Shown here piece after piece: positions 1 through 4,143 of a stretch of DNA of 5,000 bases. The notes beneath the pieces were generated by a model. The model worked only from the letters and a program-made list of their open reading frames with translations, was not told where the DNA came from and made no database searches. Made by a program: the position numbers and the translations under genes. The DNA is taken from the NCBI GenBank assembly GCA_003551985.1, contig PUOB01000346.1, forward strand, positions 1 to 5,000, read 5' to 3'. This DNA comes from Desulfobacteraceae bacterium (GTDB lineage Bacteria; Desulfobacterota; Desulfobacteria; Desulfobacterales; Desulfosalsimonadaceae). How positions within the stretch are numbered: the stretch's first letter is position 1; the number at the start of each line of letters is the position of its first letter.

Positions 1-1593
1 CAAGTGGCCGTAGATATGCTCAGCGGTCGCCACAGGACCGGCTCAACGGCAACCTGCGCCCATTGCCAGGAAGACACGGATGTCTGCGCCGAGGACCTTT
101 CCGAGAAGCCCTCCGCCGTTATCTGCGTTGTCGACGCAAACAACCTGGAAAGCAGCCTTTACCACCTCTTCCAGGTCATGGAATACAGACTGCCCACGGT
201 GGTCGCGCTCAACCGTATCGACCTGGCCCGGGACAAAAACCTTGACATTGACGTGGACACGCTTTCAGCCGAACTCGGCATACCCGTGGTGCCAATGGTG
301 GCCATTGAAAAAAAGGGCTTTTCAGCGCTCCGGACGACTGTGGCCCGGTTTGTTGAAACCCCCGAAAAACCGCATGCATCATGGGATCCAGGCAGCACTG
401 ACCTGTGGAAAAAAGCCGAGGACTTGACCCGAAGGGTCTGCGCATCCGGCAGGGACAAACCTTTATCCAGACGCCGGGCGTGGGGGGAACGGCTGGTACA
501 GCCATGGCCGGGGCTGCCCCTTGCCATTCTCATTTTGCTTTTATCCTTCGCCCTGATCGTGGGCATCGGCATGCAACTGCGACAACTTGTCCTTTTACCC
601 CTGTTCAGGGGCCTGATTATTCCCCAGATCGTTTATGTCGTGGAACTCTTGGTCGCCCCGGGAATCCTCCGCAACATCCTGGTGGGAGAGTACGGCTTTT
701 TGGTCAAGGGGATTGAATGGCCCTTTACCCTGGTCATGCCCTATGTTTTGTCTTTTTACGGCGTTATGGCCGCACTGGAAGACAGCGGGTATCTTCCGAG
801 GCTGGGCGTGCTCCTGGACGGCCTGCTGAACAAAATCGGCTTGCAGGGGTCAAGCATAATCCCGCTGCTTCTGGGATACGGGTGCGGCATTCCCGGCATC
901 CTCGCGGGAAGGGCATTGTCTTCCGGCAAGGAACGGCTGATCATCGCCACCATGATCTGCATGGCCGTCCCGTGCATCTCACAGACCGGCGCCTTTATCG
1001 CCATGCTTTCGGAACGCTCGGTCACAGTGGTCCTGGCGGTATTTCTGGTTTCTTTTATAGCCCTGATCCTGTCAGGCGTTATTATGGACAGACTCCTTAA
1101 GGGGCCGCGACCCGTAACGATCATGGAAATCCCCGAACTTTTGCCACCAAAGGCCGGCGTGCTGGCCAAAAAAATATGGGTCCGGCTCAAACACTATGTC
1201 ACCGACGGCGCCCTGCCCATGGTGGTTGCCGTAGGAATAGCGGCCGTTTTGTATGAAACCGGCATCATGGCGGCGGTTGGCAGGTTTCTGAGTCCCCTGG
1301 TGGTTCACTGGCTCAGGCTTCCGGAGGAGGCGTCCATCCCGCTTGTTTTGGGGATCATGCGCCGGGAACTGGCCGTCCTCCCCCTGATCGAAATGGACCT
1401 CACCACGATGCAGCTTTTCGTGGGCGCGGTTGTGGGCCTTTTTTATGTCCCGTGCATTGCCATCGTCGCCACGCTGGCCAGGGAATTCAGTATCAAAACC
1501 GCCTTTTTCATGCTTCTTCTCACCAGCACCACGGCCTTTCTGGTCGGCGGCCTTTTTGCCCGCATGACGTTTCTGTCCTGGATTTTCGTTTAA
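1..1593 (+). CDS. feoB: Ferrous iron transporter B (FeoB), 5'-truncated by window edge
   Basis: FeoB is an inner-membrane Fe(II) importer with a cytosolic GTPase domain followed by a multi-pass core. About 530 codons are visible. Counting from the GTG at 4, the end of the G domain shows VVDANN (42-47, the usual VVDATNLE strand) and the G4 guanine-specificity motif NRID (70-73). A linker follows, then about eight hydrophobic segments from roughly 170 to the end. Core signatures are LEDSGYLPR (258-266), GYGCGIP (291-297, aligned with GFGCNVP of classical FeoB), a second core Cys in AVPC (321-324), the Gate motif GIMRREL (450-456) and YVPCIA (481-486). The G1-G3 motifs are missing because the frame stays open to base 1; the GTG at 4 is not a credible start. 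Between the VAxD helix and the VVDA strand lies an unusual insert of about 25 residues with Cys 18, 21 and 28. The motif MAVPCISQTGAF differs from the classical MSCxARLP, so this is a divergent FeoB subtype. No feoA is visible downstream. Confidence 0.93.
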   Translation, partial: QVAVDMLSGRHRTGSTATCAHCQEDTDVCAEDLSEKPSAVICVVDANNLESSLYHLFQVMEYRLPTVVALNRIDLARDKNLDIDVDTLSAELGIPVVPMVAIEKKGFSALRTTVARFVETPEKPHASWDPGSTDLWKKAEDLTRRVCASGRDKPLSRRRAWGERLVQPWPGLPLAILILLLSFALIVGIGMQLRQLVLLPLFRGLIIPQIVYVVELLVAPGILRNILVGEYGFLVKGIEWPFTLVMPYVLSFYGVMAALEDSGYLPRLGVLLDGLLNKIGLQGSSIIPLLLGYGCGIPGILAGRALSSGKERLIIATMICMAVPCISQTGAFIAMLSERSVTVVLAVFLVSFIALILSGVIMDRLLKGPRPVTIMEIPELLPPKAGVLAKKIWVRLKHYVTDGALPMVVAVGIAAVLYETGIMAAVGRFLSPLVVHWLRLPEEASIPLVLGIMRRELAVLPLIEMDLTTMQLFVGAVVGLFYVPCIAIVATLAREFSIKTAFFMLLLTSTTAFLVGGLFARMTFLSWIFV

Positions 1594-1636
1594 CCGCGAA
1601 ATGGGGAAAACCCGCTTGACAGATCCTGCGGGATTG

Positions 1637-1665
1637 TTGCGATGATGCAAATGACGTGTTAGTAT
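1637..1665 (+). promoter_or_regulatory. Candidate sigma70 promoter for the DUF169 gene (extended -10)
   Basis: A -35-like TTGCGA (1637-1642) lies 17 bp before TAGTAT (1660-1665), which is preceded by TG at 1657-1658 as in an extended -10. Each hexamer matches consensus at 4 of 6 positions. Transcription would begin near 1672, giving a leader of about 88 nt. Just after the -10 is a small inverted repeat, TATTG-A-CAATA (1663-1673), placed where an operator could sit. The 11 bases TGTTAGTATTG recur on the opposite strand in the hydratase promoter. This is a pattern match only. Confidence 0.4.
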
Positions 1666-1750
1666 TGACAATATGTGCGGGCTCGCTGTGCGTACGATAA
1701 TGGATAACGGGCAGGAATGCAGGACAGAATTCTATTTTTCAACATCTCAC

Positions 1751-1755
1751 GGAGG
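1751..1755 (+). promoter_or_regulatory. Shine-Dalgarno GGAGG deciding the DUF169 start
   Basis: GGAGG sits 4 nt before the ATG at 1760. The longer open frame that begins with ATG at 1673 has no comparable site and would add 29 residues absent from the family core, so 1760 is preferred. Confidence 0.75.
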
Positions 1756-1759
1756 CATT

Positions 1760-2590
1760 ATGAACAGCCGGATCGCATCCATTTTAGATCTCAAATATCA
1801 ACCCGTGGCGCTTTTATGGTCTGATGAAAAGCCTGAAAAAGCGGTGACGTTCAAACAGGGACGCTGGGCGTGCGTGATGTTTTCCTTTGCAGCCGCAGCA
1901 AGGGGCAAAACCGCCGCATTCAGCAGGGAGACCTTCGGCTGCTGGGGCGGCGGCGTGGGTCTCGGTTTCGGCAACCGCTATGTGGATTTCCCGGGGGGTG
2001 AAGAGTGCTTTCACTATTTTCTCTCCAGTGGAAACAAAAATTCCGAGGTCGGCCGCGCCGTGGGCGAACAGATCGCCCAGGCTTCCGGCACCGAGGGTTT
2101 TTACGATGATTTCATGGAGGGGGAGCGCTACCTGAAAGGACCGGAAGAAACCAAAGCCTTTATCGAAAACTTGCCGATTACCGACATCCCCGCCGAGTAT
2201 GTGATCATGAAACCGCTGGAGCAGGTGAATGAACAAACGGAAAATCTCCGGACGATCACCTTTCTGGTCAATCCGGACCAGCTCTCGGCGCTGGTTGTAC
2301 TGGCCAACCATGCGAGGAAAAGCTATGAGAACGTGATCATCCCGTTTGCAGCCGGCTGCCAGGCCATCGGTATTCTGCCATACGCGGAGGCCGAAAAAGA
2401 AAACCCCCGGGGTGTTGTGGGGCTGGTGGATCTTTCAGCAAGAAAAGCCGTCCGGAAATCCCTCGGCCAGAATGTTTTCAGCTTTTCAATGCCCCTTCCC
2501 CTTTTTCACGAGATGGAAAACAACATTGACGGCAGCTTTTTTTTCCGAAACACATGGCAAGCCCTCGCCCCGGAAGACGCCAAAGAATAA
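1760..2590 (+). CDS. DUF169 family protein (COG2043-like), function unknown
   Basis: This 276-residue protein has the hallmarks of the DUF169 family, for which I know no established biochemical role. Visible landmarks are the N-terminal LKYQPVALLWSDEKP (11-25), WACVMF (36-41) followed by AAAARGKTAAFSRETFGCWGG (44-64), and GLGFG (67-71). Further on are MKPLEQ (150-155), FLVNPDQLSALVVLANHA (168-185), FAAGC (196-200), PRGVVGLVDLSAR (216-228) and a C-terminal FSMPLPLFHEMENNIDGSFF (242-261) ending near a Trp (266). Cysteines at 38, 61, 83 and 200 include two in family-typical positions (GCxGG and AAGC), which would suit metal, cofactor or thiol chemistry, but that is inference. There is no signal peptide or membrane segment, so it is probably cytosolic. 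The start at 1760 is set by its GGAGG site. It lies 166 bp downstream of feoB on the same strand and appears to have its own promoter. It converges on the hydratase gene. Family call is firm; function is open. Confidence 0.88.
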   Translation: MNSRIASILDLKYQPVALLWSDEKPEKAVTFKQGRWACVMFSFAAAARGKTAAFSRETFGCWGGGVGLGFGNRYVDFPGGEECFHYFLSSGNKNSEVGRAVGEQIAQASGTEGFYDDFMEGERYLKGPEETKAFIENLPITDIPAEYVIMKPLEQVNEQTENLRTITFLVNPDQLSALVVLANHARKSYENVIIPFAAGCQAIGILPYAEAEKENPRGVVGLVDLSARKAVRKSLGQNVFSFSMPLPLFHEMENNIDGSFFFRNTWQALAPEDAKE

Positions 2591-2615
2591 TGCGGGGCGA
2601 ACCCAACGTCCATTA

Positions 2616-2636
2616 CCCGGGTGCTTATGACCCGGG
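2616..2636. terminator. Hairpin between convergent stop codons, possible bidirectional terminator
   Basis: CCCGGGT (2616-2622) and ACCCGGG (2630-2636) form a perfect 7-bp GC-rich stem with a 7-nt loop. The loop contains the stop codon of the minus-strand hydratase gene (2625-2627), and one arm covers its last codons. It lies 26 nt past the DUF169 stop, so it could stop transcription from both sides. Neither strand has a proper T-tract after the stem, so intrinsic termination is uncertain; blocking of convergent transcripts or 3'-end protection is equally possible. Confidence 0.4.
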
Positions 2637-3344
2637 AAAATGGCTCCGCAGGAAGACCGCGAAACGCGCCCGCTCGTGGGCCAGTGCGTCCGCCATGGAA
2701 ACGGTGTCCCGATAATTGATCAAATCCCGCACCACGCCAAGCATCCCGGGGCTGCCTTCACAGATATCCCCGGCGATTTCCATCGCCCGCCCCATGAGGT
2801 TTTCATGGGGCACCACCTCATTGACCAGCCCCCAATCAAGGGCGGTTTGCGCATTGATAAACCGGCAGGTAAAAGACATCTGGCGCGCCCGGCGACGTCC
2901 CACCGCCTCTTGGAGCAGCTGGGTCATACCCCATCCGGGATGGATGCCGACACGGGCATGGGTATCTGCAAAGGACGCGAGTTCGGAGGCGATCAGAAAA
3001 TCGCAGTTCAAGGCAAGCTCAAATCCGCCGGTGATGGCATGACCGTTGATGGCGCCGATTATCGGCTTTTTGCAGGCCGCAAACAAGTCCGGCATATCCG
3101 ACCCGTCTTCCCGGGGGTCAAAAAGGTTTTCCTTGTCAAGAACCGCCAGGTCGAGCCCGGAGCAGAATGATTTCCCCTCCCCCGTGATAATCACGACCCG
3201 GATGGTTTCGTCGCGGGAAACGTTTTCCAGGCTCTCATAGAGCCCCGCCAACAGGGCCTGGTTAATGGCATTGCGGCGTTCAGGGCGGTTCAGGGTAATG
3301 ACCGCAACGTGATTTTCAACACGAAACAGGACAGGATCGTTCAT
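2625..3344 (-). CDS. Enoyl-CoA hydratase/isomerase (crotonase) family protein
   Basis: This 239-residue crotonase-fold protein should act on a CoA thioester in the cytosol. It begins with the family pattern VAVITLNRPERRNAIN (13-28). The first oxyanion-hole segment is FCSGLDL (60-66). The second is INGHAITGGFELALNCD (99-115), with Gly106 in the oxyanion-hole position and Glu109 matching the first catalytic Glu (Glu144 of rat mitochondrial hydratase). The second Glu (rat Glu164) falls on His129 in FADTHARVGIHPGWG (125-139), so a standard two-Glu hydratase mechanism is doubtful. The subgroup with ADTHARVG is, as I recall, common among enoyl-CoA hydratase-annotated proteins, and isomerase, hydrolase or other crotonase chemistry is possible. 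WGLVNEVVPHENL (171-183) is typical. The protein is about 15-20 residues shorter at the C-terminus than most relatives. The ATG at 3344 has AAGGAG 11 nt upstream. The gene is divergent from the lipoprotein gene and points the same way as the fatty-acyl-CoA ligase. Specific substrate not determinable. Confidence 0.9.
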   Translation of the reverse strand: MNDPVLFRVENHVAVITLNRPERRNAINQALLAGLYESLENVSRDETIRVVIITGEGKSFCSGLDLAVLDKENLFDPREDGSDMPDLFAACKKPIIGAINGHAITGGFELALNCDFLIASELASFADTHARVGIHPGWGMTQLLQEAVGRRRARQMSFTCRFINAQTALDWGLVNEVVPHENLMGRAMEIAGDICEGSPGMLGVVRDLINYRDTVSMADALAHERARFAVFLRSHFPGS

Positions 3345-3386
3345 TTACGGTTAATCTCCTTGTATAGGTGACAGGGTTGAACAACA

Positions 3387-3415
3387 ATACTAACAAATGA
3401 TTATTATGTTGCTAA
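3387..3415 (-). promoter_or_regulatory. Candidate sigma70 promoter for the hydratase gene
   Basis: On the minus strand, TTAGCA (3415-3410) lies 17 bp before TAGTAT (3392-3387), with TG one base further upstream as in an extended -10. Both hexamers match consensus at 4 of 6. Transcription would start near 3380, about 36 nt before the ATG, leaving room for the AAGGAG at 3361-3356. A short inverted repeat GTTG-TT-CAAC (3385-3376) sits just after the -10. Its -35 overlaps the -35 of the divergent lipoprotein promoter. Confidence 0.4.
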
Positions 3416-3437
3416 TGAAATAATAAGCGTTTATAAT
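3409..3437 (+). promoter_or_regulatory. Candidate sigma70 promoter for the TRL lipoprotein gene
   Basis: TTGCTA (3409-3414), then a 17-bp spacer, then a perfect TATAAT (3432-3437). This is the best promoter match in the window. The start would be near 3444, giving a leader of about 125 nt before the ATG at 3569. The surrounding 3345-3445 stretch is much more AT-rich than the genes. It is arranged back to back with the hydratase promoter, sharing the -35 region, so one bound regulator could affect both. Confidence 0.6.
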
Positions 3438-3446
3438 GTATACTAC

Positions 3447-3474
3447 AATGGAGAGGCGTTGGATTCTCTCTATT
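3447..3474 (+). other. Stem-loop at the 5' end of the lipoprotein leader
   Basis: Bases 3447-3455 pair with 3466-3474 in a 9-bp stem (one G-U pair) around a 10-nt loop. It would begin only a few nucleotides after the predicted transcription start. Such 5'-terminal hairpins often protect mRNA from decay; that role is inferred. It is not followed by a T-run, so it is not an obvious attenuator. Confidence 0.45.
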
Positions 3475-3477
3475 ATT

Positions 3478-3499
3478 GGGATACCGGCGGGATACCGGC
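3478..3499 (+). repeat. Perfect tandem repeat of 11 bp (2 copies) in the lipoprotein leader
   Basis: GGGATACCGGC occurs at 3478-3488 and again directly at 3489-3499. It is followed by a 10-bp perfect palindrome, TTCGGCCGAA (3501-3510), and by a weak hairpin pairing 3513-3519 with 3525-3531. The unit is GC-rich inside an otherwise AT-rich region. It is untranslated if the lipoprotein starts at 3569. It could be a binding site in tandem or simple slippage duplication. Confidence 0.7.
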
Positions 3500-3556
3500 A
3501 TTCGGCCGAAGAAGACAATCAATTATTGTTTAAAACCTGCAGCACAAAAAATTGAG

Positions 3557-3562
3557 AAGGAG
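3557..3562 (+). promoter_or_regulatory. Shine-Dalgarno AAGGAG deciding the lipoprotein start
   Basis: AAGGAG lies 6 nt before the ATG at 3569, ideal spacing. The reading frame stays open back to a TTG at 3476, but starting there would put 31 non-signal residues before the lipoprotein signal peptide. Confidence 0.85.
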
Positions 3563-3568
3563 CTCAAC

Positions 3569-3898
3569 ATGAAAAAGATGAGACAAAAGGCAAAACTGCT
3601 GGTTATGCTCGGACTGCTTGCATTTGTTCCGCTATTTATGGGATGTGCCACTGCCTATCCCGTCGGCAGCCTTTACACGGAAGTAAAACTGCCGGTCGCC
3701 ACGGGAACGGATGCCGAATCCTTGAAATCCGGGACTTCCGAGTGCATGAGCATCCTTGGCCTCCTGGCAACCGGTGACGCCAGCCTCGATACGGCCATGC
3801 GAAACGGCGATATCACCAAAATCAGCCATGTGGACTGGGAAGCCAGAAACATCCTGGGCATTATCGGGAATTACAAGCTCACCGTTTACGGTGAATAG
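3569..3898 (+). CDS. TRL-family (tRNA-associated locus-like) small lipoprotein
   Basis: This 109-residue protein starts with a lipoprotein signal peptide: a basic N-region (KKMRQKAK, 2-9), a hydrophobic stretch (10-24) and a lipobox-like LFMGC with Cys26 as the predicted lipidated residue. The +2 residue is Ala, so by the usual rule it would go to the outer membrane. The Phe at -3 of the lipobox is not the commonest choice but is tolerated. The mature part (about 84 residues) resembles the TRL-like family (PF13146, from memory): PVGSLYTEVKLPV (31-43), a SILGLLATGDASLDTAMRNG block (61-80), then ITKISHVDWE (82-91) and NILGIIGNYKLTVYGE (94-109). The family has no firmly established biochemical function that I know of. 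A second Cys (59) lies in the mature domain. The gene appears monocistronic, with its own strong promoter and a long structured leader, and is divergent from the hydratase. Start at 3569 is supported by AAGGAG. Confidence 0.85.
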   Translation: MKKMRQKAKLLVMLGLLAFVPLFMGCATAYPVGSLYTEVKLPVATGTDAESLKSGTSECMSILGLLATGDASLDTAMRNGDITKISHVDWEARNILGIIGNYKLTVYGE

Positions 3899-3910
3899 TC
3901 ATTCGTGTCC

Positions 3911-3977
3911 ATCCGGAAATGAGAAAATTTGTTCCCGTTCTTCAAGGACGACGACAGCAGATTGACCATTTCCGGAT
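3911..3977. repeat. Long inverted repeat with perfect 11-bp arms after the lipoprotein gene
   Basis: ATCCGGAAATG (3911-3921) and its exact reverse complement CATTTCCGGAT (3967-3977) enclose 45 nt. Inside, 3936-3941 can pair with 3945-3950 in a 6-bp stem (one G-U) with a 3-nt loop. The element starts 13 nt after the lipoprotein stop, in the 245-bp non-coding stretch 3899-4143. Options are a 3'-end structure for the lipoprotein mRNA, a small structured RNA or a remnant of a small mobile repeat. There is no adjacent T-run to make it a classical terminator. Confidence 0.6.
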
Positions 3978-4059
3978 AGGCACGCATTAAGCAGATCTCT
4001 TTGTTTTTGCAATATACCCGAATGCCGATCCCGCTATCTCTGAAAAAACAGCGTAAGTC

Positions 4060-4102
4060 ATGCCCGAAAGCCGGAATGTCGACTTTCCAGACTTTCGGGC
4101 AT
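4060..4102. repeat. 43-bp near-perfect palindrome upstream of the ligase gene's 3' end
   Basis: ATGCCCGAAAG (4060-4070) pairs perfectly with CTTTCGGGCAT (4092-4102). The 21 nt between them continue the symmetry imperfectly: GGAA (4073-4076) with TTCC (4085-4088), around GTCGAC (4078-4083), with A4091 left as a bulge. A direct repeat GACTTTC (4081-4087 and 4090-4096) overlaps one side. It lies 41 nt past the end of the ligase gene, so on the minus strand it may end the ligase transcript. A T6 run follows on that strand, but about a dozen bases past the stem, further than in a typical intrinsic terminator. Confidence 0.6.
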
Positions 4103-4143
4103 CGGCTGCTTGCAGGTTATGACGGTAAACACATGGCCGACGT

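Noticed and set aside
4..6. GTG as the start of the FeoB protein
   Set aside because: The frame is open to base 1, and FeoB must have its G1-G3 motifs further upstream; the gene is cut by the window edge.
1611..1632. CCCGC/GCGGG inverted repeat as a feoB terminator
   Set aside because: Only 5 bp of stem with a 12-nt loop and no T-run after it.
1616..1670. Two TTGACA hexamers (1616-1621 and 1665-1670) as -35 elements
   Set aside because: Neither has a reasonable -10 at 16-19 bp; the TTGCGA/TAGTAT pair fits better.
1072..1671. 199-codon minus-strand open frame antisense to feoB and the gap after it
   Set aside because: It has a low-complexity charged composition typical of an antisense shadow, no recognisable domain, and it overlaps a well-supported gene.
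1673..1759. N-terminal extension of DUF169 from the ATG at 1673
   Set aside because: It has no ribosome binding site, it lies at the predicted transcription start, and its residues do not look like the family N-terminus; ATG 1760 has GGAGG.
2591..2660. Frameshift explaining the short hydratase C-terminus
   Set aside because: No alternative frame after 2660 on the minus strand restores a typical crotonase tail, so a naturally short end is simpler.
2640..3170. 176-codon plus-strand open frame over the hydratase gene
   Set aside because: The minus-strand frame is an unmistakable crotonase; this one has no family features.
3476..3568. TTG start giving a 140-residue lipoprotein
   Set aside because: It would place 31 residues before the signal peptide, whereas ATG 3569 has an ideal AAGGAG.
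3978..3993. Sigma54-like element (GGCACG and GCA with the GG-GC spacing of 12)
   Set aside because: The spacing is right, but the -12 part lacks TT and it points into a non-coding stretch antisense to the ligase; no gene or enhancer site supports it.
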